NCBI GenBank assembly: GCA_020698575.1
Contig: CM036256.1
Span: 12,849,908 to 12,913,907, forward strand
Origin: Bostrychus sinensis
Lineage: Eukaryota > Chordata > Actinopteri > Gobiiformes > Eleotridae
Direction of reading: 5' to 3'
DNA: 64,000 nt
Shown here: positions 45,201 to 59,100 of the stretch, piece after piece
Layout of the letters: every line of letters starts with the position of its first letter
How positions within the stretch are numbered: position 1 is the stretch's first letter
Notes under the pieces: generated by a model
Told to the model about the DNA's origin: nothing
Databases searched by the model: none
The model's input: the letters and a program-made list of their open reading frames with translations, nothing else
Translations under genes and position numbers: made by a program

Positions 45201-48200
45201 TCTAGTTATTTCTTTCCATGCCAGAGTCCAAAATTTCTGTCTCACTTACATTAAGGGCATTTTGTCCTGAGGCAGAGAGGGTCCCTCTTCTAACTGAGAC
45301 TCCTCCTTATTGGCTTCAAGCTTTGTCTCTGACTGAATAACAGAAATAAAAGGTGTTATAATTATTAATCACTAAGAAACAAAAATAAAATGGAAATAAT
45401 TTTAGGAAAGAAGTGAATTGCGAGGAAGAGTATTATAACTTGTATCCGCACCTGCTTGATTGTACTATCCGCCCGTTTTCGCCAGAACCACCAGCGTCCT
45501 GACTTCTTTGGCATTTTCTCCTTCACCCAGGCCTCTTCAGTAGCCTAAAGTACACACAAAATATCCCATGAGTAACAAAACAACACAAATCAGTAATAAG
45601 TATTTAAAAAGTTTCATTCGTATGCCTCTTGTACCTTTGGTAAGTTTTTCTGAAATGCTTGAAGACTTAAAATTAAGGGTGCAGCCAGAGTCCAGTTGTA
45701 ATATCTGAAAAGGCAGGTATTAATTAACAACCAAGCTTCCCTATTTGCAGATACACATCACTTGCTTCACATGGAATAATAGTAACTTACCGATTTGCTA
45801 TCCTGACCACCAGATTGGGGTTATCTATAATTGCTGGGTTTTCAGCAAACTCGTGATAGGTAATGATATGCTCCATGAACCTTTCTGCAAAAATGAAACA
45901 GAGCAAAATGTCAGATTAAGAAAATGAAAAGGTCAGATAAAGTGAGTGAGAACGTGTCCCTAAAGTTTTTCCAGCTAAATTTATCAACAGATGGTTAAAA
46001 AAATTGTGTTTTAGTTGGTCTTTATTAATACTTGAATAGTGCAAAAATAACGCAGATTTACTATTCATATAACAAATAAACCTGTAGCTTCCTTAGTGTA
46101 TTTCAAAGCAGTGCAATATGTATTAGATAATATACTATATGTCATCATTGAAGGGTAAGAAAATGTAAGAAAATGGAGTGTTATTGGGAGTGTATTTGGG
46201 ATTTATTAAAAATGTAATAGTCCAAATATAGTCCAGGGTGAGGACAGATTTTCTACAGAACTACAAGATAGATAGTTTAACTTAGATCTTTCTTGGTGTA
46301 TTTTAAAACAGTACAATATGATTTAGATAATGTACTAAACTTATATAAAAAGGTATTTTGTACCAGCACTAGACACTAAAAACTACACATTTTCCCAGTG
46401 CTGTTCAGTGCTGAACATAAGTAATGAAAGAAATAAAACCAAATGAAAACAATGTTTAGGGTTGGGTACTGTTCAGATTTTTTCAATACCAGTACTTAAA
46501 CGATACCTGGTTTTCAATAGCGGTACCTGAGCAATAATTTTTCCTGATACCTATATTGTGCCATTTCATCGTAAAACACAATCATATTCAATAAAAGACC
46601 AGTTTTTGGAGCAAAATTCTTAGCTCCAAAATAAAATCAGTAGTTTGTATGATTTATTCTGTGTTGTTTTTTTGATTCATACATGCAAAGGGACATTAAA
46701 GGTCGACAAGTTATTGAAACTTGGTATTAAATGGTAATTATTTTTTCAATGCCAGTAGTATTAGTAGTAGTAGTAACTTTTCTTTTGACACCACAAATGT
46801 ATCATCTAACGGTACCCAGCCCTAACAATGTTATCAATAAAAACTGACCAGAAATAAGACAGTTAAACGATATAAAAATAGTCAAGTTAAAAGCACAAAA
46901 GCAAATACTGACATCTCACCATGTGTTAAAAGTCAATGACAAAAAGTGCAATGCAAAAAATACTCGACTTCTTAGTGGTACATTATTTAAAAGGGGTTAC
47001 GAGAGAGAAGCTGTTGTACCTTTGGATATTTCTGCGTTCTCAGTGAGGCCTCCACACAGAGACAGAGTAACGTCCGGGAGGTCAGAGGCCGAGTCCGACA
47101 GACATTCGGTCCCACTGTCAGCGGCTGCACTCCCCACAGACTGAGGAGACTGAGATCCAGAGCGCATCTCTGTCTCCATCCAGTGTTTTGTGGCAGCTTC
47201 AGACTCACTGGGAGGAAAAAGAAATAAAAATGTTAGGTCTTAACAAACATGGGACTAAAATTTTTTATATAGGCAGTATTTCCCAAGACTGTTTTAGTTT
47301 TGTTTTGATCATTTTTATATAGATTTGGCCTTGTTAGTATACCTTTCTTCCCATTTGATGCCATGTTTTCTACTTAATGCCGTTTGTAAATTTTTTCTCC
47401 TGTTGACCATTAACAATTTCCAACATTTTTAATTAAATGCATGTAGACATTTTTGAAAATAAAATTTCCCATGACAGGGAACTACATTTTCCCATGACAG
47501 TAACCACATTTTAAGACATAAGATGTTTCCAGGCGTTAACTCTCTCCCTGAGCTGTTATTAGCAAAGAACTAGTAACAGCTGAGAGTTAATAACAATGGA
47601 ATAAAAAAACTATGAGCTGACCTTTTAGGAAAATATCGTGCAGCAACATCAGGCTCAAGTACATTCAAGTCATCTAGATAGATATCTTCAGGACCCTGGT
47701 GCTGGCTCCTCTTTGGGACACCTACAATAAACCAACATCAGTTTAGTCCATCTTAAAGGGGTGATAATAATGTAAAATAAATATATTCACAAGAGGAAAC
47801 CCACCTTTTTTCTTGGAGGGTGAATCAGTCAGTTGGTTGTTTGAAGGCGTGGAAGTTGTAACACTAGATGGCATCACATCCAGTGGCTCTGTGGGACTCA
47901 GTAGGCTCATGGTGTTGCCTGGATCTAAAGGACTTACAGGTGAGACAGCGGGGCCAGCGGGGACAGGGGTTCGTGGCTCTGGTTTAACTATAGTGCACTG
48001 TGAAGCAGCAGCATTATCTTTCTTCTCCAGCTCAGTCTCATTCTCCATTGCTTCTGAACTGAGGATGACACGAAAGTGGGTGCTCTCTGATGGGGTAATG
48101 GTCACTGTTTTGACTTCTGGTTTCTCCTTTTTGGTTACCTACATGTAAAAAAATAAACATTATTGAAATATAAAATAAACAACCGCTATAAAGTTGAGAT

Positions 48201-51200
48201 TACTATGAAGATGTCCAGCCAGAAAAACTCTTTTCATTCTTCTCACAAAGTAATGTGGGTCTGGTATCCTTCCTGACCAATCAGAACTGTTTACATATAT
48301 GTGTATGCTGCTGTATGAAATGCTTTGCTTCTTTGATTGGTTGAATATTTTACAAACTGTGTTGGTCCTGAGGCAGTTATTTCTGAATTTGTTGGCACTG
48401 CACTACCACGTTTTGTGATTGGTTACATATATGTATCTAATTGATATCAGAGCTAGTATGAAGTCTGCCCATTTGTTCTGCCCCTAGAAATCCAACTCCA
48501 ATTGATAAGGCCCAGACTTATTCTTTGCATTGAATAGAAAAACGAATGAAGACAGTTTGCCAGGCTACTTATGAAGTAGTAGAACATACCCTGGTTGTTT
48601 CAGGAAACTCTCCCCAGGTCCACTGGATGTGAGACTCCGCTCTGAGAAAACTCTCTGAGGGTCTAACCATGAGTTCAGAGTCACTTTTGGGAGAAAAGGC
48701 CTCAGACAAGTCGTGACTGCAAAGAGAGAAGAGAAGATATTGATTGAAATAATATGAGCACATATAAAGCCACATAAGGAGCCAGCGCTCATACAAATAT
48801 GTTGTTGTGTACCTGTCATCAGCGGGCCAGTCACCGTCTGAAACTGGATAATCCAGGCTGTGTCTGGCTGCAGGCAGTTTAGGGTCAGTGTCTCGCATTG
48901 TGGTTACTGAAGGTGACCTAAACAAAGGGTGGGAAACATACATATTGATTTAAAACATTTTGAACACATGGTGGCCTTTGAAATGTTCCCTCTGAGAAAA
49001 CAATATTTAAAAGTCAAGTTCACATGTATTTTACACAAGTACCCTTTGTTCATAGCTAATCTCTATTTAAGAACACATTCACATTATTGCCAGATCACTG
49101 GTCTGTACTCACATACTCCTCACATTACCACAAACACACCTGGGGCCAGAGCAAGCTGGGTGTACTGTATCTCTACAACAGACAGCATAAAGCCTCACCT
49201 CTGAAAATGATACTTTAATGTCTACAAGGCTTAACTTGTGTTTTTGTGGAGATGAATAGCTGAAGGACTTAAAAAAAGTGCTATTAGATACACCTTTAGC
49301 ATAACATTGTGTACTGTCAAGGTCACATTGATAAAGCAATTAGGCTGCATCGATTATATGCTGGATACAGCGCATACAATGCACCCGTCAATAAATTAGA
49401 ATATAATGGAAAAGTCATTTATTTCAATAGTTCCAATTCACTAAAGCTATATGCATTTCACTGAACTGAACTGAACTGAACTAACAATTTTAACTTTTCC
49501 ACTATATTGTGCACATGCTTCTGCCTGGGACCACTGCTTATAACGGTGACTATTGTTATCTTTAAGCGCAGTTAGTTAAATTGCCAAATATGCTGTGAAA
49601 TGCATTGTGGAGTATTTGGTTGAACTAGTCAAAAACAACCTTTCATTTGAGGATAATTTGTTCAAAATGTCACTCTATCCACATTCATGCATGTATATTT
49701 TGAGCATGAATGCACATAGGCTACATTAAGTAATCTACAGTTCATGTAACAGTTTATTTGCCAAACCAATGAGTAAGTAAAGGCATTTAGATGGTTGTAA
49801 ATGTGTAAAAAACACATTTTCTCAAAGAAATACTGGAATGCTTAGGGCTTTTTAAATTATTTTAATGTTAAAGTCACCATCAGAGTAGGTCAGCAGGTCC
49901 CTGTAGAAGTTAACATGTTATAAAAAGGTGGAGTGAAAGGTGTTTGTCCCGTGAGAGGTTGTCAAAAGCCCAAAAGCCGCACACCCCACCATTAAGTCCC
50001 TACCTTGAGACATGTGTTGCAGTGTCTTCGTCAGAGCTCAGGTCCATCTCAAAGATCTCCTCGTTTTGCCCGTTGCCGGACATAGCAGCAGGTGTGTTAT
50101 TAGCAGCGATAGCATTATTATTATTAGCAGTGACGGACATGGGCGGGGTCAGCTCCTCTCTTCGGGGGTCCCCTTTGTGCTTCTTCCTCCGCCTCTTCTT
50201 CTTCTTTGTGGTCACAGTGCTGGAGGTCGAAGGCTCTGGCGGGTCTTCTGGGTCGGGCGGGTCATCCTCTAGATCTTTAGGAGGCCGGTGTTCTACCTCC
50301 GAGATCCAGAAGAGGTGACTCTCGGTGGGTATTGGAGAGGTGGCGAGATGGGCCGGGACAACCTGCTGAAAGACCCAGAGAGGAGAATGTCAGAACGCTT
50401 TTAATGGTTAGTCGACTGTTTTGCAAATGTTGTATTCAATCATTTGAAGTGATATATTCCCTAGAGTGGGTAGATGTCAGTACAGTCTCACATTGGAGAA
50501 TGAGACAAGTGCACTGCCACAGACTCTAAACCATTTACTGCTGCAAATGGAGCTAAGGAAAATAATTCACTATAAATAATTAATATTATACAGTATAATG
50601 AATTAATCCAAGCACAAGGAGTCACGACCCAGTGCGCTATTTGAGTCAGTCCCCAGCCCACATAAATAGTGAGGATTGGTATACAGTATATCTTTACATT
50701 GGAATAATCATCAGGGTTCATAGAGTTTTTTACCAAGTATTTTCCATGCCTTTTCCAAAACTTTTGGCAAAATGTTTTACTAAAAATGACACGTAAATAA
50801 TTTTCAGATAGTATTCAAAATGTCCAATTTGGTACATTAGAAACATAGTTTGGTGGCAATTTCATTTGTTAAATTTGGAAATTCAGTTGCAGAAAAAAAA
50901 AAAAAAACTTAATATATTTCTGGGGACTTCTTCCCCCAGAAATATATTATTCCACCAATTTTACCGACTTTTAGCCTATACATTGGTGCTTAAATGATAA
51001 TTATGCTAAATTAGATATAAGCTAATCATCTATGCTGATTTAAAACATTACCAAAACCAAAAGAGCCAAAGACCAGCAAAAAAAAAAATTATTAGTTATT
51101 TAGTTATATAATTATTTATTTCAAATATATAGATATTGGTCAGTTTTTCCTGCAGTGAGAACAAGAAGAGGCCAAGAAGACAGCATTTCCACTGAACACT

Positions 51201-53152
51201 TACATTTACTGTATTCTAACTGGCGCAGGTTAAACTAGGAGTGACTGTTTACATTTCCAAATCTTTACACCAAAATATAAAATTCCAAAACTTTTCCAGG
51301 CCCTGGAAATTGCATTTTAGAATTCCATAAATTTTCTAGGTTTTCCATGACTGTACGCACCCCGAACCATTAAGCTGAGGCCACAGATGGATATATTTGA
51401 GGAATATTGATCAAAATGTTTTGAGTTATTTACCAGATGTAGGCCAGACTTTGTAAATGCTGCCTGTAATGTTCTTCTCTTTTTCCACACTGAATATTCC
51501 TGCTAAAATATGGTTCAAGTGGACAATTTTGTTTGTACTGAGGAGTGGGGTTGTATAAAAGAAAACGCAGTAAAAAGCTATTATATGTCAAAATAAATGC
51601 TAATAAAATAGCTTTTGTGTAACAGATGCACTAATAGTAGTCTTGTAGTAGTGGTTACACAGACATCAGTTGTTCTGCTTCTGCCAAACGGATCAAATTA
51701 ATATCTCTATAATGTTTTAATGGCAACTAGAGCAAACACAGTGAAGATAATAAAGCGCCTGTGAGAAGTTGTTATGAGTAAAGTCATGTGACACAACAAC
51801 AAATGCTGTGAGTAATACATCAGCTGTCATGTTGAGCAACTGCACACTGACGTAATTACTTCCCAAACATGTTGCTCTATCCTATGAAAGGAACTTATTA
51901 CCACTGGGACACATACTTGATCTGACAAATCCATAACATGATCCCTGCATGTTTGAAAGATGTTACAGATAGGAAAAAAAAATCTTTCCATTTCCACAAG
52001 TTGTATATTCTGGCACATGAAGTGGAATGACAAGACAATAAATTATGCGCTAAAACTTAAGGGCCTTGTCAATGTGAAAGAAATTAGCTGCCAGCAACAT
52101 TTTTAGCAAATGTAACTCACTATATTTTTCAATTTTATCTATAGAAAGCAAAAATATACATATTCTGGTTTCAGCCATTATTATCAGTGCATAATGATAA
52201 GCGAATGTGTATTTAGTTTTTTAGTTTCTTGTTAGTTGTTTTTATTGTGCTCACCCGCTCTGGGACTGGAAATTAGCTTGGAGCTAGATCTGGTACAAAG
52301 CACATTTTCTCTTATGAGATTAATGCGTTTGTACATGGTCCCTGTCAAATAAAGAATAAAGCAAACACAGAGTTTTACTGCTTCTCCACTGTTAACAAGC
52401 CTAATTTGCATTTATGATTTTACGACACTTTAACAGTTTTATAAATTTGAATTACATTTGTAGGCACAGTAAATAAGAGCAGCTGTCCTCATTTAAGTAA
52501 GCAATCTATTATTTTGCTTTTGTTTTTTTTTTCCTCAGCTTTGCTTTTTACTGGCAATTATCCCCCGCCCAAAGCAGCTGGGATAAGCTCCAACAAAACA
52601 AGCCATAGACAGAAAGGGTTAGAGCAGCCAAAAATTGTACTCAAGTAAGAGTATTACTATTTCAAAATAATATTACTCAATAAAAAGTGGTTATCGAAAT
52701 AATTAGTCAAGAACAAGTAAAAAAGTATTTGGTGAAAAAACTACTCAGGTAACTGTTTCAGGGTAGTTCCAGGTTTTGTCAAGAGAAATTTAAGACTTTT
52801 TTAAAGATTTTTAATGCCATTTAGAATTACATTTAATGCCAACATTGTCAACAACCAAACAATTTTTACAGCAACAATTTTACTAAATCATAAAATAGTG
52901 TAGATACTGTTAGTGGGGTGAAGCTACTGAAAAAAAAAAAAGACAAATTGAATACCTGTATGAACAAAATGTAATACCTAATGATTAGATGTAATACCTT
53001 TAAGGCCTCGATTTTGATATCACCAAATTTAATACCTTTTTAATACTTTTAAGACCTTGAGGTTACCCTGCTGTTTGCACGCAACATAATCAGAAAAAAT
53101 ATGTAAAACAATTTTCTAGTATTTCTAAACTATGAACTGTAAAAACTAGTAA

Positions 53153-53193
<41 letters not shown>

Positions 53194-56100
53194 GCAAAGT
53201 AAAGCGCGAGAATTACAAATTTCTTTTGCCAAAAATCATAAAAGTTTACTCTCAAATGTAGCACCACTGCCTGGGTTGATTATATCCAGCAGACAGAGAG
53301 TGAAGAAAAGTTGAATATAACATATTAATTAATAAAAATACAAAATTTATCTCCAAAAAGCCACTTCTGGTTTTATTTTAACATACAAATTTCTAATTTC
53401 GATATTTCCGATATTATCAATCAATACTTCATGTGTATCAAAATTGACTTCCTAGAAAACGATATGATTCAATACAAGGTCATGTGTATCAATGTAATTG
53501 TATCATAAGAAAAAAAAAAACGATACATCGATACAGTTACTGTATCGTTACACCCCTACATATAAGTAATGAATAGATGTCAGCAGAGTTGCCAAAATTT
53601 TACTCAAGTAAGTTGTTACTGCACAATAATATTACTGAAGTAGAAGTAAAAGATATGGTGCAATAAAACTACTCTACATTTTGCCCTAAAACTTTACTAT
53701 TCACCTCTGGCAATAGAAAACAGCTAAATTAAATGAGCTTACATTTTGCTCTTCAGACTCTTGGACAAAAAAGGCCTCTCCATTGTCACCAAGCTTCATG
53801 TGCAGGTCAACAGGCTCACCGTTGATTTCAATGTCAATCTAAAAGGGATAAAAAAAAAGTTAAAGATTAAAGACAAGTTGCCACTGACAATGTAATTTTT
53901 GTACCAGTACAGATAAAGAAGAAGTTAGAGTGCAGTAATGACTTATTTGATATCTACAAAGCGTGGCAATGATTGCTACATTCTTGGCTTTAAACCAGGG
54001 CCTTCTTTCATTTTGTATTCTGGGAGGGCAATCAGCACCCCCTGTGGCTAGCTGAAGCCCTTTTATCCCAGGCTATCCCTCCCAAACATGTTAATTGTAT
54101 GGGTCGTCTCGAGTTGCACAAGCTGCTGCCAACAGGACAGCTCCATTCATGTTCGCCAACCAAATCTCTACAGGATCTGAGGCCAACGGGAAACGTGACA
54201 CCACAAAAGAAAAAAACAGGCCATGGTGAAAAGAGACTACAGATACTGACTATGAAGTACTCTGCTGGACTCAACAGAATCAAAGTGGTATTTACTTTTC
54301 TATCAAAGACAAATAGCTTTTTAAAACTGATCAACTGTGCTGCATATTTAATAGAACTATAGTGTGTGTTTCTTGGCGAGCTTTGAATTTACATTGCTCA
54401 GGTTTCCCAAAGAGAAAATCCTGGTTAAAATGCTTAAGGCACTAAACAAATGCAAGTCTACATTACCATTTGATAGGTGTTGGCTGTGTTTAGAACAATA
54501 CAGTGGCTTGCAAAAGTATTCATAACCGTTAGCAATTTTCCTTTATTGTTGTTTTACAACAAGGAATTTAAATGGATCATTAAGAGTTTTATGTGACTTT
54601 ACATCACATGCCAACATCTATGTAAATGCAAAAATATTGTGAAGCAAACAAGGAAGATGACAGAAAAATTTTAAACTTGAGTGTGCAAAAGTATTCATCC
54701 CCTTTTTAAAAAGTCCCCTAAATGAGACCCGGTATTACTCACCCTCAGAAGTCACAGAAATAGTTAGAGAAGGTTGGCCTGACTGCAATTCAACAGTGAT
54801 AATGCCACAAAACACCATTTAATTCATCATTACAATGGGAATGAAGGATGGAGCTAAATACAGGAAAATTCTTGAAGAAAACCACTCAAACAGTGCTGTA
54901 CCATGCATCTAACTTTAAGGAGCTTGTGATGTTTTTAGATGAAGAATGAGCACAAATCCAACTGATTTTATGAACCAAGCTCATAAACACTTATCCTAGA
55001 AGACTTGGCACTAGAAGTCCTTCAGAAGGTGGTTCTACAGAGTACTAACTTGAGGGGGTACATACTATTGCACACTCAAGTTTTCTGTTTTTCTGTAATA
55101 TTTCTTATTTGCTTCACAATAAAAAATATTTTGCATCTTCATAGTTGTTGTCATGTGATGCAAAAGGACTGACATAAACCTCCCAATGATCCATTTCAAT
55201 TCCAGGTTGTAAGGCAACAATAAAGGAAAAATGCTAAAGGGCATGAATACTTTTCAAGCCAGTGTATACTGTATATCTCAATAAAAGGCAATAAAAGGCT
55301 GGATACATAATAAAATCAGTGTTTTCCACAGTACTCAACAGTGAAAGTGGCCACCGTGTCAACATGCACCCATCACTAAAGAAATATTCAAGGCCCTCAC
55401 CCATACATTATAATGACAGGGATAAAAGATTATGAAAATAAATGAAAAAAAAAACAAAACAATTTATTGTTACATATCTGATTTATTTTGAACAAAGTCA
55501 AATAAAAAATGTGACTCTTCAGGGTATTTCCAGGTTTTGTCCAGACCTTTTAATGCCACTACAAAATAAATTGTAATGTTGTAATGTAATTGTAATGCAA
55601 GAATTCTGTCAAAAAAACAAAAATCTATATGAATTTTACACTAAAGACATATCTGTACTATACTAGACGAAACTCAAGTTTTATTTTAAAAGCCTAATAC
55701 AGATGCAATAACTCAAGTGCTGCATTAAAATGTTTTATATATTTTTTGCAACATTATGCATCCCATATAAAGACTTACAAAATAAAGGCACAACGCTGAA
55801 AGTTGTCACAATTTGATAATTTAAGACCCAGATGAACTAAATTAAGGCCTTGAATTCAACAACATCAAATTTAATACATTGTTCATACTTTTAAGACCTT
55901 AACAGAGGCCCATGGGCAGTATTATTTAGCCCTTCAGTACTTTGTGGAGCATCCTTTGACTTTTATAACTTCTGACAAAGTTTTCAGTAATTGCTAACAA
56001 GCGTCTTTCGACAGGAATCGCCTGCAAATCCTCTAGCTCAGTGATGTCTGATGGCCTCCTTGGGACACCTGCCTTCTTTAAATTCCAAAATTTACCCTTG

Positions 56101-59100
56101 CCTTTCATTCACATTATTATAATGTCTTGTGAGGTGTGGGGGTTGAACATTTCTGATTTCTGTAACTGGATAAAATAAATACAATGTAACAACAGACCTC
56201 AGGAAAAGCATGCATAACATAACGTTACACAACAAACCCAGCTCAGGAGCAAGGACATCTATTTCCATACTTCCTCTTCGCCCCCCCCCTCCTCCTCCGC
56301 CGCCGCCTCCTCCTCCTCCTACATGCTCAGGTTGTACAGCCGTTACCATGGAAACCACTCATTCATTCCTTCGAGCACATCGACATTCGCAGCCCGTAGT
56401 GAGAGAGCGCTACAGCCTCCTCCTGACAAATCACCAACCATTCAGCCCCGCAAGCATTTTCTGTACTCGTAAATAGCTGCCAGAGTTTCCCCATTTATTT
56501 ACATATATTCCACATTATACACTATATTATCTACCTTTTAGATTGGCTGTTCAGTTCCAGGGTCAAAGCTAATTATCTGCCTCCTATAGTGTGCAGTGAT
56601 TTGCATTTTTAATTTGGCATAGCTTTTTACATCAGATGCCCTTCCTGACACCACCCCTCTCCATTTATCCAGGCTTGGGAAAATGCAGACTAGTATCCAG
56701 AAGATGTATCTTGTGAGTTGGATACACTGTACCCTTGAATGAAGGCTTCCTGTTTCAAAATGGGAACCAGAAAAAAAATATGTTATATATTAAGCATTTT
56801 GTTATTTATATTAGTATTTATGGTTAAAAAGATGACACAAGTTCAGATTTAAGCTATGAGGGGAAAATAAAGTTATAGGGAGCCACCATAGTTACTGTCG
56901 CTACATAACCTTAGCTTTCAGAGCAGGCTGGTTGAGCATTTCTACTTACCATATATTCAAAAAGGAGGGTGCCTTTTCCTCCAGTGCTAAAAATAGCCCA
57001 GCTGTTTCTCTAGTGTGATTAATGGGACTTTATCTGCAGGCAAGAATATATAGCAACAACTACAGGGAGCTGAAGATGGGAGAAAAATCACGGTACCTGC
57101 CATCTGTGCTGCCTGCGACCATACAACTGTGAATGATTCAGAAACATTAATTAACGCTCAGATTGTCACTACATCACGAGACACTCGCAGGTAACAAGAC
57201 CAGAAAGACAGAGTTCTTAAGGTGGTGGTGTATTTTAAGGATGAAGGCTGCACACACTAGGGATGCATTCCTGAGAAACATATCAGCTGAGCAAACGTAA
57301 AGAAAAAAAAAAAAAAACTCTGATAAGCCTGTAAAAGTAGTAGGTTATGTCCATATAAACAAAGGTATTTTCCAAGAAGTTTTCTACACAGTAACACTAT
57401 CAGTGCAACACAACACAACTCTACACACTCACTGGAGCAAACCAACCACTAGTGGACGATAAACATTATGCTAGTACTAGGGATTACGTTCTGATTTATT
57501 ATAGTTATTAATAGTTATTAATTTAAGCAGACAGACAAAGATTTTTTTTGTCACCAACCAAAAATCCTAGAATAGGTCTGGTGGTCCCACTCAATTTGTG
57601 TTTTCCATATGATGCAAATTAAACTATTCTGAATGAAATTAGATAGACATCCCCACAAATGAGGGGACAATTGCTTCAGGATTAATGCCATTTGAAAAAA
57701 ACACACACATCAGTCACAGAGACACTTGCCTCTGTGTGGATCTGGCAGAAGCATCATGTAATTGTTTAATTGTTTAGGTGGCACAAGGTAAACAAGTTAT
57801 TTTAATAGGAAATATGTTCTCTTTTTTTCTACCAGTAAGAGAAATTTTGTTACAGTAACACTTTATTTTACACTACACATAATATATCTACAATATAACT
57901 ACTATTTAACACATGTTGTACCAAACTATACAATCATGAACTGTAAAATAAACTGAACTATGAATATAAACTAGGGGTGTAATGATACAGTAACTATATA
58001 ATTTTTTTTTCCTACAATACATCTATATCAATACACATTACCTTGTACTGAATCGTATCTTTTTCTAGGAAGTGCGTATCGATATACATCGGAATACATC
58101 AATGATATCAGAAATATCTATATTAGAAATTTGCATGTTTAAAATAAAACCAGATATGGCTTTTTAAATGTAATTTTTGTGTTTTTAATGAAATAAAATG
58201 TTATATTGAATTTTTCTTCCCTTTCTGTCGGCTGGACATAATCAATCCCGGCCGCGATGCTACATTTGAGAGTAAACTTGTATGATTTTTGGCAAAAAGT
58301 TGCTGTATCAATTATTGATATGAAGGTATTGAATCATGTCCAATCGTATTGTTCAAACTTAGCCAATATTATGCTTGAATTGTATCGAAACAATTCTAAT
58401 CAATACTTATCATTGCAAAAACATATCATTACACCCCTAATATAAACTGTAATATGTTGTACTTGTATATGGATGTTTCGTGTACAGCTACAAGGTACAA
58501 ACGTAATAAAAAAGTAAATAAATTTCCATAATGTAATTACAACATAGTTAAATGTTATTACAGTTTGTTACATGATGTGTTACATTGTAGTTAAACTGTA
58601 TAATGTATAGTGTAAAATAAAGTGTTAGCTTAGTTAATTACCTAATAACCTATAACCAATGAGAATCGCCTATAAAAAAATAGAGCCTTAAAGATGTCAT
58701 GTGAGTTTTCTGCTAAGAATTTTAATAAAAATCTTAAATATGGGTTGCTCTCATTGACTGTTCGTCTATAGTAACTTGGTAATGAGTCAGTTTTGTCACT
58801 GGTAACTATGCTTATTCAGCAAAACAACAAAAAATACAGAAGCAATAACAGAGAAAAGGGAAGAATAGTGAAACAAAAATAAATATTGGCACTGAATTCA
58901 TATTATGTTTAACAAGGCTGATTTGATTGCAGGATTTGGTAATATTAAAGCATTTTGCCATGATAAATTGATCCAGTAATACCTTTACACAAATAGATCA
59001 CTATGCTGTTGATAGGGGGTTGGTACCGTGACAAAAAGACATTAGGGGGAAAAAACAAACAAACTCTGATGTGCCCACTCACCACTTTCTCTTTGGACCG

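Larger units (their letters stand above)
50366..53742 (-). other. lpin2 intron 2, repeat-rich
   Basis: Includes a probable TIR repeat (about 50712-51365; its ends share CATGGAAAA-CCTAGAAAA-type sequence with AT-rich interior), a degraded SINE tail (about 52558-52625), the copy C MITE (52759-53070), a (TA)n run (53157-53189) and a hAT-like end at about 53520-53562 (GTATCGTTACACCCCTA). No host exon seen. Confidence 0.5.
53839..59082 (-). other. lpin2 intron 1 (between coding exons 1 and 2)
   Basis: Contains a Tc1-like MITE (54501-55264), the copy D MITE (55520-55910), a Pro-coding CCT/CCG run (56281-56320) and a nested MITE pair (57854-58630). No exon with lipin character. The Pro- and Gly-rich ORFs at 56092-56476 are the simple repeat. 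Confidence 0.5.

Noticed and set aside
50488..50736. 82-residue minus-strand ORF in lpin2 intron 2
   Set aside because: It does not fit lipin, no splice sites join it in phase, and it runs into a repeat.
56092..56476. Gly- and Pro-rich ORFs on both strands
   Set aside because: They come from the CCT/CCG simple repeat and have no conserved domain.
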